Notes: generated by a model not told the origin, from the letters alone. A stretch of 64,000 nt of DNA from Neobacillus sp. OS1-2 (GCF_030915505.1 NZ_CP133265.1:992001-1056000); one strand, 5' to 3'. Counted from the stretch's first letter, positions 12,623-22,442 are shown. Translations and numbers: made by a program.

Positions 12623-12988
12623 TTAAATTATTTTTGCAAGTGGATGTTCCTGTGCTTTTGTTAAAAAGAAGATCGATTCTAGTAATAGTATGGTTCTTAA
12701 TGGTGCTGAAACTTTTAGCCGCCCCTGCTGTTCAAGAACACGCAGCCTTTCCGTCCCATTGAGCAGCTGCTTCATTGCGGCAGGGGAGCCAGTGATCTCG
12801 TATTTCGACGGTTGTACTTCTGAATTTTGCAGGCTCATGATGGTGCTATTTTTGATTATTAATTGGACGATCTGTTCCCCACATCTTAGGTTAATTTGTA
12901 CGTCCGCTTGATGAATGAGGGGAAGGACATGGGCTTGGTCCTGGATTTTTACTAAAAAGGTATTTAGCACTTCGATCATGTTCACCAC
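12623..12988 (-). CDS. yusD: SCP2-like sterol-carrier-domain protein (YusD-like)
   Basis: The 121-residue protein has the pattern of a stand-alone SCP2 lipid-binding fold: an NLRCGEQIVQLIIKN strand region and PSKYEITGSPAAMKQLL, which is a common SCP2 block. Position next to the methionine importer matches yusD of B. subtilis. The function is unknown; it may bind a hydrophobic ligand. The first possible start is GTG at 12988 with AAGGAG nine bases upstream; ATG at 12979 is also possible. Confidence 0.65.
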   Translation of the reverse strand: MVNMIEVLNTFLVKIQDQAHVLPLIHQADVQINLRCGEQIVQLIIKNSTIMSLQNSEVQPSKYEITGSPAAMKQLLNGTERLRVLEQQGRLKVSAPLRTILLLESIFFLTKAQEHPLAKII

Positions 12989-13186
12989 TCCGGTCTCCTT
13001 GCTTATAAAGTACTAATTCAGCAAGCAGATACGGAATCCTTTTATTATCACTCGACAATTTCCTGAGAAATATGTCGGATTTACATGAGAAGGCCTTTTT
13101 TTTGGAAAGTGTTAAAAAGTATTCAAATCTTCATCTTCCTTCGCTAAGTTATTTTTATAAAATGAAAGTTAGAAAGGACGTGGAAT

Positions 13187-14095
13187 ATGTGTTATAAACC
13201 TCGAGCGAAACCAATGGAAGCAATTATTCTAGAATTCCTAAATGGTAGAATGTTTTTGGCTGAAAAGGACAAACAGCGCCTGCATTATCTCGTCAAAGGC
13301 TATGAGGGTGAAGTGATGTTTGACGCATTAACAGAGAAGCTTCACTGTCAAAGGTATACGCTAAATGACTTATTGCTTGATTCTAGCGGCAGTACCTTTC
13401 AAATTGATTCATTGATGGTAACTCAAGAGCCTTTATACCTTTTCGAAGTGAAAAATTTTGAAGGAGATTATTTTTATGAAAATGGCAGGTTCCATCTAGT
13501 TTACAAGGATAAGGAGATTAAGAATCCATTGCAACAACTAGAACGAAGCGAATCCTTACTCCGGCAATTTCTTCAGAATTTGGGTTATAAACTCCCAATT
13601 GAGGCGTACGTTGTCTTTATCAACCCCGAGTTTCACCTATATCAAGCCCCTCAAAACTTACCTATTATTTATCCAAATCAACTCAATCGTTTTATGAATA
13701 AAGTGAATAAAAGGCCATCTACTTTAAATGGCTTCCATAAAAAGCTTGCAGACCAATTAGTTTCTATGCATCAAGTTAAGTCCCCCAATGATAAGTTACC
13801 CCCATATGATTATGCAGGTCTGAAAAAGGGTAATTTGTGTGCTGCTTGCCACTCCCTTAAAACTTCTGTTGTTGAACGTAAACTTTTTTGTGATGTATGT
13901 GGTCACATAGAATTGCTTGATCATGCTGTTTTGCGAGGTGTGGAGGAGTTAAGACTACTTTTTCCTGGGATGAAGATCACCACTGTTGTCGTTTATGATT
14001 GGTGTGGTATGGCAGTGTCGATGAAGACCATTAGGAGGGTTTTGATGCAGAACCTTAGAATTAGTGGAAAAACAAAGGGATCCTTTTTTATGTAA
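13187..14095 (+). CDS. NERD-domain (nuclease-related) protein
   Basis: The 302-residue protein has a NERD domain around residues 37-150 with the PD-(D/E)xK-type elements GYEGEVMFD, FQIDSLMV and LFEVKNFEGDY (Asp and Glu-x-Lys). The C-terminal part has two Cys-x-x-Cys pairs (about residues 218-221 and 235-238), probably a zinc ribbon. NERD proteins are thought to process DNA, but no role is proven. It is transcribed against its neighbours and has no operon partner. Its last codons run into the repeat array. Confidence 0.8.
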   Translation: MCYKPRAKPMEAIILEFLNGRMFLAEKDKQRLHYLVKGYEGEVMFDALTEKLHCQRYTLNDLLLDSSGSTFQIDSLMVTQEPLYLFEVKNFEGDYFYENGRFHLVYKDKEIKNPLQQLERSESLLRQFLQNLGYKLPIEAYVVFINPEFHLYQAPQNLPIIYPNQLNRFMNKVNKRPSTLNGFHKKLADQLVSMHQVKSPNDKLPPYDYAGLKKGNLCAACHSLKTSVVERKLFCDVCGHIELLDHAVLRGVEELRLLFPGMKITTVVVYDWCGMAVSMKTIRRVLMQNLRISGKTKGSFFM

Positions 14096-14139
14096 TTTTG
14101 TTGATTTGCATTTTCCGGGGTATAAATCACTTTTTTTTA

Positions 14140-14680
14140 GCGACAGTGGCTTCTTTTTCCGGCTACTAGGCACAATTATTTTTTTTGTGCCCGCGGCGGC
14201 TCTTTTTTCCGGCTATCGGTCACAATTTATCTTTTTTGTGACCGTGGCGGCCCTTTTTTTCGGCTACCGGTCACAATTATTTTTTTGTGCCCGCGGCGGC
14301 TCTTTTTTCCGGCTATCGGTCACAATTTTCCTTTTTTGTGACCGCGGCGGCCCCTTTTTCGGCCTCCGGTCACAATTATTTTTTTGTGCCCGCGGCGGCT
14401 CTTTTTTCCGGCTACCGGTCACAATTTTCCTTTTTTGTGACCGTGGCGCACTTTTTTCCGGCCTCCGGTCACAATTATTTTTTTTGTGCCCGCGGCGGCC
14501 CTTTTTTCCGGCCTCCGGTCACAATTATTTTTTTGTGCCCGCGGCGGCTCTTTTTTCTGGCTATCGGTCACAATTTTCCTTTTTTGTGACCGCGGCGGCT
14601 CTTTTTTCCGGCTACCGGTCACAATTTATCTTTTTTATGACCGCGGCGGCCCTTTTTTCCGGCTATCGGTCACAATTACT
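14140..14680 (+). repeat. Tandem array of about ten 50-bp units
   Basis: CACAATT recurs at 14171, 14221, 14272, 14321, 14371, 14420, 14470, 14520, 14569, 14620 and 14671, so the period is 49-51 bp. Each unit has CGGTCACAATT, a T-run, TTGTGACCG or TTGTGCCCG, then GCGGCGGC, a second T-run and CCGGCTACCGG. The GTGCCC and GTGACC types mostly alternate, giving a 100-bp higher-order period. The 14096-14139 stretch before it holds nothing else. Confidence 0.95.
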
Positions 14681-14698
14681 ACCACGAATCCCCACACC

Positions 14699-14726
14699 AA
14701 AAAGCAGATGCTACCCGCATCTGCTT
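14699..14726 (-). terminator. Intrinsic terminator after yusE
   Basis: GCAGATGC and GCATCTGC pair around GGGTA, followed by TTTTTGG on the minus strand; the stem begins at the yusE stop codon. Confidence 0.8.
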
Positions 14727-15033
14727 AAGTTAAATATTCTTTTATTTTTTCCAACAAATAGGGCACGGAATGAAATGCGTAAAGGGTCTCTTTCACTTGG
14801 CCGCCTCGTACAATTAATAAACACGGCACACTTTCTACCGCAAATTCTGCTGCTACATCAGGATAAAAATTCAAGTTCATTTTTCCCATTTTAACGTCTA
14901 CGAGTTCCTCAACCACAGATAGCATCTTTGACGCTACCTGACAGGTGCCGCATAGGGGGGTATAAAAATATAGTATCCCGCTTTCCTCATTGCCAAGGAA
15001 AGCAGTCAAATCCTTTCGATTCCATTCGTTCAT
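14725..15033 (-). CDS. yusE: Thioredoxin-like protein YusE
   Basis: The 102-residue protein has a thioredoxin fold with the redox motif CGTC in YTPLCGTCQ (Cys28 and Cys31) and a cis-proline region ESVPCLLIV. It is a cytosolic thiol-disulfide protein of unknown partner. It starts six bases after the yusF stop, so the two are cotranscribed, as in B. subtilis. Confidence 0.85.
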   Translation of the reverse strand: MNEWNRKDLTAFLGNEESGILYFYTPLCGTCQVASKMLSVVEELVDVKMGKMNLNFYPDVAAEFAVESVPCLLIVRGGQVKETLYAFHSVPYLLEKIKEYLT

Positions 15034-15039
15034 AACTAT

Positions 15040-15396
15040 TTAACCCATTTCTAAAAACTCAGTATGCACATCGATATTCGCTCCTAGGAGAACGGTTGCC
15101 AAGTGGTGTACTGGCGCGGTCGCTACCTCGCGATACATGCGATCAATATATAAATGTTCAGCCTGTGGAAACTCCCTTTTAAAGCGTTTGCGAAGCTTCT
15201 CACCGGCAGCATCAGCATCAACAAGAATATAGACATCTTTGTCCTCGAGAAAATCAATCAATTCATCCAATTTGGTGTGACTGATGGTCCCGTTTGTACA
15301 AATGATTTCAACCGGTTCCTTAACAATATTCTTTACCTTATTTTTATCCGATTTCCCTTCGACAATTAGAACTTTGTCAACATACGAATCATTCAT
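15040..15396 (-). CDS. yusF: Toprim-domain protein YusF
   Basis: The protein of about 118 residues is a single Toprim domain: the glutamate motif VLIVEGKSDKNK near the N-terminus and the Asp-x-Asp motif YILVDADAAGEKLR. Related domains are found in topoisomerases, primases and RNase M5; YusF has no assigned function. The ATG at 15394-15396 has AGGTGAT six bases upstream, better than the GTG two codons earlier. Confidence 0.83.
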   Translation of the reverse strand: MNDSYVDKVLIVEGKSDKNKVKNIVKEPVEIICTNGTISHTKLDELIDFLEDKDVYILVDADAAGEKLRKRFKREFPQAEHLYIDRMYREVATAPVHHLATVLLGANIDVHTEFLEMG

Positions 15397-15602
15397 ATCC
15401 ACATCACCTGTATTAGAAAGTTGTTTATGTTAACATATTCTAAAATATTGATTCCGTGTGCATCTTTAACTATAGCATTATTGTTATGATAAAAGTAGGG
15501 TTTTGCATACTCATGAGGTCTACCTGCCCTTAGATTCAACCCGTCACACGTTCATTTTATTATAGGCTTCCCGATTTTAGTAGAAGAAAAAGTGGGAATT
15601 TA

Positions 15603-15636
15603 AGAGAAAAAGCACCCAACAAGGTGCTTTTTCAAA
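15603..15636 (-). terminator. Intrinsic terminator after gcvH
   Basis: AAAAAGCACC and GGTGCTTTTT form a near-perfect stem around TTGTTG; the T-run works on the minus strand after gcvH and could also work in the other direction. Confidence 0.8.
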
Positions 15637-15643
15637 TGTATGA

Positions 15644-16027
15644 TTAGTCTTCTTTTGTCATTGCTTCATATTGTTCCGCAGTCATTAGCTTGTCTAACTC
15701 ACTTGAATCAGAAAGCTCCACAACAACCATCCATGCTTTTTCGTATGGAGATTCATTGACAAATTCGGGGCTGTCGCTTAGATCTTCGTTTACTTCAACA
15801 ACTTTACCGGTGACTGGTGCGTAAAGCTCAGAAACAGTTTTAACGGATTCAACGCTACCAAATGGTTCGTCAGCAGTTACTTCATCGCCTACTTCTGGAA
15901 GCTCAACGAAAACGATGTCGCCTAATTCATGCTGAGCAAAGTCAGTAATTCCAACACGGACTCTTTCCCCTTCAACCTTTACCCACTCATGTTCTTCAGA
16001 ATAACGCAATTCTTTTGGTGTACTCAT
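15644..16027 (-). CDS. gcvH: Glycine cleavage system H protein / lipoyl carrier GcvH
   Basis: The 127-residue protein has the H-protein fold with the lipoyl-lysine motif [15 protein letters not shown]. It carries the aminomethyl group in glycine cleavage, and in Bacilli it is also the platform from which lipoyl groups are passed to the 2-oxoacid dehydrogenases. The ATG at 16025-16027 follows GGAGGG by ten bases; an earlier in-frame ATG lies within that site and is rejected. It is monocistronic here. Confidence 0.95.
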   Translation of the reverse strand: MSTPKELRYSEEHEWVKVEGERVRVGITDFAQHELGDIVFVELPEVGDEVTADEPFGSVESVKTVSELYAPVTGKVVEVNEDLSDSPEFVNESPYEKAWMVVVELSDSSELDKLMTAEQYEAMTKED

Positions 16028-16098
16028 TAGCTCAAATCCCTCCATTATTTTTTCTTAAATCTATCATCGAAATAAATCGATTTCCCATTAATCATAAC

Positions 16099-16455
16099 TT
16101 AAAGCCACATCTTCTCAAACTCTTCTTCTTTAAAGCCCACTGTGACACGTTCACCATCTGTTACTATCGGTCTTTTGAGTAACATTCCGTCAGATGCAAG
16201 CAAATCAAGCAGTTCGTCCTCGGAGGCAGATTTCATTTTATCCTTGATCCCTAATTCCCGATATTTCAAACCACTCGTGTTAAAAAATTTCTTTAATTCT
16301 AAGCCGCTTTTTTGATAAAACGCCTGCAACTCGTCACGGGTTGGGGGCTGTTCCACAATATGTATTTCTTCATAGGAAATCTGGTGCGCATCAAGCCATT
16401 TCTTTGCGTTTCGGCATGTGCCGCATTTGGGATACCAGTAAAAAGTCAGAGACAC
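16099..16455 (-). CDS. yusI: ArsC/Spx-family protein YusI
   Basis: The protein of about 118 residues has the ArsC/Spx thioredoxin-like fold with CGTC in WYPKCGTCRNAKKW and the C-terminal LLKRPIVTDGERVTVGF block of the arsenate-reductase-like group. Its role is unknown; arsenate reduction is not shown. I use the GTG at 16453-16455 with AAGGCGGTG eight bases upstream; a GTG three codons earlier is too close to the site. Confidence 0.85.
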   Translation of the reverse strand: MSLTFYWYPKCGTCRNAKKWLDAHQISYEEIHIVEQPPTRDELQAFYQKSGLELKKFFNTSGLKYRELGIKDKMKSASEDELLDLLASDGMLLKRPIVTDGERVTVGFKEEEFEKMWL

Positions 16456-16611
16456 TTGTTTCACCGCCTTTTACTAAAATGTGATCGCGTCAATAGAATA
16501 GTACCATAACGTTTTTTAAAATCCTAACAAGTGGCCTTAAAAGTTCTCCCTAACAAAAATTCGACTAATTTCGTAAAAACCCTTCCCTATTCTAAAATTA
16601 TTTTTTCAAAA

Positions 16612-16641
16612 AGGAAAACTCCCTTCAAGAAAGAAGGGAGC
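16612..16641 (-). terminator. Intrinsic terminator of fadNAE
   Basis: CTCCCTTC and GAAGGGAG pair around TTTCTT, followed by TTTTCC on the minus strand, ten bases after the fadE stop. Confidence 0.8.
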
Positions 16642-16650
16642 CTTGCTCAA

Positions 16651-18432
16651 TTAAACAATATAACGTTCAGCTTCGATTAATACATCTGCTGCTTCACGTT
16701 TTTTCGCAATCACGTTGATTGGGGTATGACGTGTAAATTTGCGAAGGGAAGACAACATCATGCGAAGTGTGTCTCCATGTTCAACCGCTACTAAAGTTTC
16801 TTTCGCAGTAGCTTCGATTTCATTGAATGCTTCTTGACAGAAAATCTGTGTATAAAGAAGTTTTTGCTTGCTCTTTTCTAATCCGTCTTTGGCGATGGCC
16901 TTTTCTGTACGTAAAACGACAGATTCCATTGCGTAAACAGCAGAGACAATGTCAGCAATATTCGCTAGCACTTCTTGCTCTCTTTCGAGGGCCTTGCCAA
17001 ATTTCTGTGCCGCTAAACCAGCAGATAGTAACGCAATCTTTTTCGCATTTTTTACAAGGTATTTTTCTTGTGCAAGTGGCTCATCACCTGGCTCCTCCGG
17101 CATGAGCATCATAAGTTCCTCTTGAAGCGCCATAGCTTTTTGGAATAGTGGAAGCTCACCCTTCATTGCTTTTTTCACAAGAGTTCCCGGAACAAGAAGG
17201 CGGTTAATTTCGTTTGTACCTTCGAAAATACGGTTAATACGGGCGTCACGATATGCTCTTTCAATCGGATATTCTTGCATGAAGCCATAGCCGCCATGAA
17301 TTTGGACACCTTCATCTACAACGTATGATAATACTTCACTTGCGAAGAATTTGTTAACCGAGCACTCAATGGCATATTCTGCAATTGAATTTGCCACCTT
17401 CTTTAAGTCCTTTGCTTCTTCCGTAGAAAGCTGGCCTTGGTTGTCTTCATATAAACCAATGGTACGATAGACTGAGCTTTCAGCGGCATAGATTTTAGAT
17501 CCCATTGTTCCAAACTTTTCTTTTGTCAAATTAAACTGGGAGATTGGTGTTTTAAATTGCTTGCGGCCGTTTGCATATTTTACCGTCATATCAAATGCCT
17601 TTTTAGAGCCGCCGACACCGCCAACTGCTAATTTGTAACGTCCAATATTTAAGATGTTAAAGGCAATGACGTGACCTTTGCCATATTCACCTAATAGGTT
17701 TTCAACAGGGACCGCAACGTCTTCTAAAATGAGTGTACGAGTGGATGAACTCTTGATTCCCATTTTCTTCTCTTCTGCTCCAGTAGATACACCCGGATAC
17801 TCTCTTTCCACGATAAATGCGGAGAAATGTTCGCCATCTATCTTTGCATAGACAACAAAGACATCTGCAAAACCAGCATTAGTAATCCATTGCTTTTCAC
17901 CATTTAGAACATAGTGAGTACCCGCCGCATTTAATTTTGCCGTTGTTCTGGCACCAAGGGCATCTGAACCGGATCCCGGCTCTGTTAAAGCATAGGCAGC
18001 AATCTTTTCACCTGATGCTAATGCAGGTAAATATTTTTTCTTTTGCTCATCGTTTCCGAATAAAACGATTGGCAGCGAGCCAATCCCCACGTGGGCGCCA
18101 TAAGATAGAGAAAAACCGCCAGCCCCAGACATTTTCTCTGTAATGACAGATGAGGTCACCTTATCTAATCCTAAGCCTTCAAACTCTTCCGGAACGTCAA
18201 CAGCTAAAAGACCAAGCTCACCCATTTTCTTTAACAGCTTTACCGTACGATCAAATTCATGGTTTTCCAAGTGTTCTATTTGTGGAGCCACTTCTTTTTC
18301 AATAAAATCGGCTGCTGTTTGCGCAATCATTAAGTGCTCTTCAGAGAAATCCTCTGGTGTAAAAATATCTTCAAATGACAAATCTTCAATTAAAAAGCTT
18401 CCGCCTTTAACGAATTTTTTAGTTTCAGTCAT
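16651..18432 (-). CDS. fadE: Acyl-CoA dehydrogenase FadE
   Basis: The 593-residue flavoprotein catalyses the first oxidation step of fatty-acid degradation. The acyl-CoA dehydrogenase core covers about residues 30-420, with AYALTEPGSGSDA, WITNAG and RIFEGTNEINRLL visible. The C-terminal 170 residues are an extra helical domain, which is normal for the Bacillus FadE (YusJ) group and not for short-chain dehydrogenases. An AGGAGG site precedes the ATG. Third gene of fadN-fadA-fadE. Confidence 0.95.
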   Translation of the reverse strand: MTETKKFVKGGSFLIEDLSFEDIFTPEDFSEEHLMIAQTAADFIEKEVAPQIEHLENHEFDRTVKLLKKMGELGLLAVDVPEEFEGLGLDKVTSSVITEKMSGAGGFSLSYGAHVGIGSLPIVLFGNDEQKKKYLPALASGEKIAAYALTEPGSGSDALGARTTAKLNAAGTHYVLNGEKQWITNAGFADVFVVYAKIDGEHFSAFIVEREYPGVSTGAEEKKMGIKSSSTRTLILEDVAVPVENLLGEYGKGHVIAFNILNIGRYKLAVGGVGGSKKAFDMTVKYANGRKQFKTPISQFNLTKEKFGTMGSKIYAAESSVYRTIGLYEDNQGQLSTEEAKDLKKVANSIAEYAIECSVNKFFASEVLSYVVDEGVQIHGGYGFMQEYPIERAYRDARINRIFEGTNEINRLLVPGTLVKKAMKGELPLFQKAMALQEELMMLMPEEPGDEPLAQEKYLVKNAKKIALLSAGLAAQKFGKALEREQEVLANIADIVSAVYAMESVVLRTEKAIAKDGLEKSKQKLLYTQIFCQEAFNEIEATAKETLVAVEHGDTLRMMLSSLRKFTRHTPINVIAKKREAADVLIEAERYIV

Positions 18433-18492
18433 GAAAAATTCCTCCTAATCCTTTTTTCATGGGGCTAGAGTTGAAAGCCCCATGGTTGTAAT

Positions 18493-19668
18493 TTAAAGTA
18501 ATTCGAATACCCCGGCAGCACCCATACCGCCGCCGATACACATGGTAACAACACCAAATTGCTGATTTCTACGTTTCAATTCATGGATTAAGCTTAACGT
18601 CAGCTTTGCACCCGTACAGCCTAGCGGGTGACCAAGCGCAATTGCTCCACCATTAACGTTAACGATTTCTTCGTTAAGTCCTAGTTCACGAATAACTTGC
18701 AGTGATTGCGAGGCAAATGCTTCATTCAATTCAAACAAATTAATATCGGATAACTCTAAACCAGCTAGTTTAACGGCTTTTGGAATGGCGACAACAGGGC
18801 CGACACCCATAATTTCCGGTGGAACGCCGCCAACAGCAAATGATCTGAATTTGGCTAATGGCTTTAAGCCAAGTGATTCTGCTTTTTCACGATCCATTAC
18901 CATCACTGCTGCAGCCCCATCACTTGTTTGCGAAGCATTTCCAGCTGTTACTGAGCCCGTTACGGAGAAGGCTGGACGTAACTTTCCGAGTGTTTGCAGG
19001 TTTGTATCCGGACGAACCCCTTCATCCTGTGAAAACTGAATCGTTTTTTCAACAAGTTTATTATCATTTCCAACCGTGCGAATCGTTACATCAACCGGTA
19101 CGATTTCATCCACGAATTTACCTTCAGCAATGGCTTTAGCAGCACGCTGGTGACTTCTTACCGCAAAAGCATCTTGATCTTCGCGGGAAATACCATATTT
19201 CTGTGCAACTTGCTCCGCTGTATGTCCCATTCCCATATAATATTGCGGAGCTGTTTCGGCAAGTTTAATATTCGGACGAACCACATGCCCCATCATCGGG
19301 ATCATGCTCATTGATTCCGCGCCGCCGGCAATCGCTGTATCTGTGTGACCAAGCATGATTCCTTGCGCCGCATAGGCGATGGCCTGCAAGCCAGACGAAC
19401 AGAAACGATTAATAGTAATAGCAGGGACTGTATATGGCAGTCCTGCCAAGGCACCAATGTTACGAGCCATGTTATTTCCTTGTTCCGCTTCCGGCATCGC
19501 ACAGCCGATAATTAAATCATCTATATTTCCTTCATAGTTTCCCGCACGTTTTAATGTTTCTTTTACAACTAACGCTCCCAAGTCATCAGGGCGAACATGG
19601 GCAAGCGTTCCTTTCTTTGCCTTACCAACCGGGGTACGCGCTCCGGCAACGATTACCGCTTCTCTCAT
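18493..19668 (-). CDS. fadA: Acetyl-CoA C-acyltransferase (3-ketoacyl-CoA thiolase) FadA
   Basis: The 391-residue thiolase shows the nucleophilic cysteine in [11 protein letters not shown], the histidine in GHPLGCTGA and the second cysteine in [10 protein letters not shown]. It cleaves 3-ketoacyl-CoA to acetyl-CoA in the last step of beta-oxidation. The ATG at 19666-19668 follows GAGGGA by seven bases and gives the family start [15 protein letters not shown]; an upstream in-frame start is not needed. Confidence 0.96.
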   Translation of the reverse strand: MREAVIVAGARTPVGKAKKGTLAHVRPDDLGALVVKETLKRAGNYEGNIDDLIIGCAMPEAEQGNNMARNIGALAGLPYTVPAITINRFCSSGLQAIAYAAQGIMLGHTDTAIAGGAESMSMIPMMGHVVRPNIKLAETAPQYYMGMGHTAEQVAQKYGISREDQDAFAVRSHQRAAKAIAEGKFVDEIVPVDVTIRTVGNDNKLVEKTIQFSQDEGVRPDTNLQTLGKLRPAFSVTGSVTAGNASQTSDGAAAVMVMDREKAESLGLKPLAKFRSFAVGGVPPEIMGVGPVVAIPKAVKLAGLELSDINLFELNEAFASQSLQVIRELGLNEEIVNVNGGAIALGHPLGCTGAKLTLSLIHELKRRNQQFGVVTMCIGGGMGAAGVFELL

Positions 19669-19714
19669 GCAAGTTCCCTCGCTTTCTCTCAAATTAGGGG
19701 GTCAGACCCCTTGT

Positions 19715-22102
19715 TTAGTTTCTTAACGGTTTGCCCTTCACAAGCATGTGCTGCATGCGCTGCTGTGATTTTGGTTCTGCAATCAGGCTAAGGAAAGCTT
19801 CTCTTTCTAGATCTAATAGATATTGCTCATCCACTTCTGTTCCAAACGGTACTTTACCACCGGCGATGACATAGGCAATTTTCTTCGCAATCTTCATGTC
19901 ATGTTCAGAAAGATAGCCGGATAAGCGCATTCCTTCTGCGCCCAGTAACAATGTCGCATAGCCCGTTTCTCCCACTACCGGAACCTTTTTGCGCACTTTT
20001 GGTTTATAGCCCTGTTCATGGAGGGCAAGTACGGCCTGTTTCGCATCATAGATCAGATGATCGCTATTGAAGCTGATACCATCTGAAGCATCTAAGAAGT
20101 TATTTTCACGTGCTTCTTCAGCAGAAGTTGAAACCTTCGCCATCGCAATCGTTTCAAACACTTTATTGGCTACATTTTGTAGATCAAATGGAATGCCATT
20201 TGGCAGGTTCTCTAAATGCTTCATGTAAAGCTCTTTATTACCGCCTCCGCCAGGCAGTAAGCCAACACCGACTTCGACAAGACCCATATACGTTTCAGCA
20301 GATGCTTGGATATGTGCTGTCGGCAGGCAAACCTCTGCACCTCCGCCGAGTGTCATTCCAAATGGTGCCGCGACCACCGGCTTCGCGCTGTATTTCACTT
20401 TCAACAACGCACTATGAAGGTGGCGGACAATCATATCAAGTTCATAAATATTATCATCCTGCACTTCCATTAACATCATCGCCAGGTTCGCGCCAACACA
20501 GAAGTTTTTGCCCTGGTTGCCAATCACAAGACCTTTATAATTTTTCTCAACTTCATCCACCGCATAATTAATCATTTGCACGATATCGAGACCAATCGCA
20601 TTGTTTGGTGAATGGAATTCTAAGAGGGCAACACCGTCGCCAAGGTCAATTAAACTTGCGCCACTATTCTTTTTAATAACACCCTTTTGTTTTTTTAGTT
20701 TTTTAAGATCAATTGCTTTTGGATTATATTCCACTAGTCTATATTGACCGTTATCATAGTAGAACTGCTCCCCGTTTTCTTCTAAGTAGAAAGAGGAATT
20801 TCCTTTTTCAAGCATTTCTGTCACCCATGCTGGAACTTCTATACCTGCTTCTTGCATCTTTTTAACAGATTTTTCAACGCCAATTGCATCCCATGCTTCG
20901 AATGGACCCATTTCCCAGCCAAAGCCCCACTTCATCGCACGGTCGATTGCTACGATATCATCGGCGATTTCACCTAACAGCTGTGCAGAGTAGACAAATG
21001 ACGCTGTGAAGGTGTTCCATAAAAATTGTCCAGCTTTGTCATTTGCATATACAAGCGCTTTCAATTTATTCCCTGTGCCTTTTTCCTGCTTTGCTAACTC
21101 AACGGCAGGTGTAGACAGCTTTTTACGTGGGCCATATTCTAATGTATTTGGATCTAATTCCAGAATTTCTTTTCCTTTTTTCAAAAAGAATCCTTGTCCG
21201 GATTTGCTTCCAAGCCAGCCTTTTTCAACCATTGCTTTTAAGAAGGCGGGTACTTCAAATACTTCTTTCTCCTTGCCATCCACTTGGTCATACACATTCC
21301 CGGCAACATGATAGAAGGTATCTAAACCAACTACATCAAGGGTACGGAAGGTAGCACTTTTAGCGCGGCCAATTAATGGTCCAGTTATCGAGTCGACTTC
21401 GCCAACACTTAAACCGGCTTTCAGCATTTCTTGCACAGTGACAAGCAGGCCGTATGTCCCAATCCGGTTAGCAATAAAGTTTGGTGTATCTTTCGCCACT
21501 ACCACACCTTTTCCAAGTACATCCTCACCGAATGTTTTCATGAAGGAGAGAACTTCCGGGTCTGTGTATTGGGTTGGAATGACTTCTAATAATTTCAGGT
21601 AGCGCGGCGGGTTAAAGAAGTGGGTGCCAAGGAAATGCTTTTGGAAGTCGTCAGAACGGCCTTCTACCATTGCTTCTACCGATATTCCCGAAGTATTAGA
21701 GCTGATAATGCTGCCTGGCTTACGGTATTGGTCCACTTTTTCAAATACCTGTCTTTTAACGTTAAGGTTCTCGACAACGACTTCGATGACCCAGTCAACC
21801 TCTTTTAATTTAACTAAATCATCTTCTAAATTTCCTGCTTCGATAAGGGCTATGTTCTTTTTCGCCGCTAGTGGTGCCGGCTTTTGCTTCAATAATTTTT
21901 GAATGTTTCCTGCACTGATGCGATTACGTACTTGTTTGTCAGCTAATGTGAGCCCTTTTGCTTCCTCATCTTTGGTTAATTCTCGCGGCACAATATCCAG
22001 TAATAATGTTGGAATGCCGATATTTGCGAGGTGGGCAGCAATTCCTGAGCCCATTACTCCAGATCCTAGGACAGCTGCTTTTTTTATCAATTGGTTCAAC
22101 AT
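19715..22102 (-). CDS. fadN: 3-hydroxyacyl-CoA dehydrogenase / enoyl-CoA hydratase FadN
   Basis: The 795-residue protein is bifunctional. The N-terminal half is a 3-hydroxyacyl-CoA dehydrogenase with the NAD-binding AVLGSGVMGSGIAAHLA; the C-terminal part from about residue 480 is a crotonase-type hydratase. This order is the reverse of E. coli FadB and is typical of Bacillus FadN. The ATG at 22100-22102 follows a GGGGGAG site. It heads the operon and lies 20 bp behind a FadR operator. Confidence 0.96.
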   Translation of the reverse strand: MLNQLIKKAAVLGSGVMGSGIAAHLANIGIPTLLLDIVPRELTKDEEAKGLTLADKQVRNRISAGNIQKLLKQKPAPLAAKKNIALIEAGNLEDDLVKLKEVDWVIEVVVENLNVKRQVFEKVDQYRKPGSIISSNTSGISVEAMVEGRSDDFQKHFLGTHFFNPPRYLKLLEVIPTQYTDPEVLSFMKTFGEDVLGKGVVVAKDTPNFIANRIGTYGLLVTVQEMLKAGLSVGEVDSITGPLIGRAKSATFRTLDVVGLDTFYHVAGNVYDQVDGKEKEVFEVPAFLKAMVEKGWLGSKSGQGFFLKKGKEILELDPNTLEYGPRKKLSTPAVELAKQEKGTGNKLKALVYANDKAGQFLWNTFTASFVYSAQLLGEIADDIVAIDRAMKWGFGWEMGPFEAWDAIGVEKSVKKMQEAGIEVPAWVTEMLEKGNSSFYLEENGEQFYYDNGQYRLVEYNPKAIDLKKLKKQKGVIKKNSGASLIDLGDGVALLEFHSPNNAIGLDIVQMINYAVDEVEKNYKGLVIGNQGKNFCVGANLAMMLMEVQDDNIYELDMIVRHLHSALLKVKYSAKPVVAAPFGMTLGGGAEVCLPTAHIQASAETYMGLVEVGVGLLPGGGGNKELYMKHLENLPNGIPFDLQNVANKVFETIAMAKVSTSAEEARENNFLDASDGISFNSDHLIYDAKQAVLALHEQGYKPKVRKKVPVVGETGYATLLLGAEGMRLSGYLSEHDMKIAKKIAYVIAGGKVPFGTEVDEQYLLDLEREAFLSLIAEPKSQQRMQHMLVKGKPLRN

Positions 22103-22121
22103 TGTCTCCCCCTTCAAACTT

Positions 22122-22139
22122 TGAATGAATACTCATTCA
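22122..22139. promoter_or_regulatory. FadR operator of the fadNAE promoter
   Basis: TGAATGAATACTCATTCA matches the Bacillus FadR (TetR family) palindrome without a mismatch. A degenerate second half-site, ATGAATGAG, is at 22165-22173. On the minus strand a TTGACA lies just upstream, so the operator covers the promoter. Long-chain acyl-CoA is the known inducer. Confidence 0.9.
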
Positions 22140-22310
22140 TTTTTATGTCAAAAAAAATTCACTTATGAATGAGTTCTGCTACTACTTACTATAAAATATT
22201 TCGAAAATTTGTGCAATCCATAAACGCGGAAAATTGAAATTTTTTTGAACTTTTCTTTTTAGCAAAATAAAAGTTCCTGATTGGGCATGCTATTACGTGA
22301 GGTGATAACG

Positions 22311-22442
22311 ATGGCGAAAATGAAAAAAGATCCTTCCAAAGCAGGCGTTAGTGCCGCTAGTGTGAAGGGAAATGCCGGGCCTGGCAACGAAGAGGCTCAT
22401 TTAGATAAGAAAAACAGCCAAAATAATCAATATAAAAGATAG
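22311..22442 (+). CDS. yuzL: Small YuzL family protein
   Basis: The 43-residue protein begins MAKMKKDPSKAGVSAASVKG and is very basic and hydrophilic, matching the YuzL-like family of small Bacillus proteins of unknown function. It starts with a good GAGGTGA site. The upstream CATGCTA resembles a sigma-G -10 element, but the -35 is poor. Position next to spore-coat genes suggests a sporulation role, which is an inference. Confidence 0.8.
   Translation: MAKMKKDPSKAGVSAASVKGNAGPGNEEAHLDKKNSQNNQYKR

Noticed and set aside
14140-14680. CRISPR array
   Set aside because: The whole 50-bp unit is repeated; there are no unique spacers and no cas genes in the window. The same holds for the 21- and 52-bp arrays.
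14064-14894. Open frame of 276 codons through the 50-bp repeat array
   Set aside because: The period of 49-51 bp shifts the frame from unit to unit, there is no good ribosome binding site, and the frame runs into yusE antisense.
22290-22300. Sigma-G promoter for yuzL
   Set aside because: The CATGCTA -10 is good but no -35 of the expected type is at the right spacing, so it is mentioned only in the gene entry.
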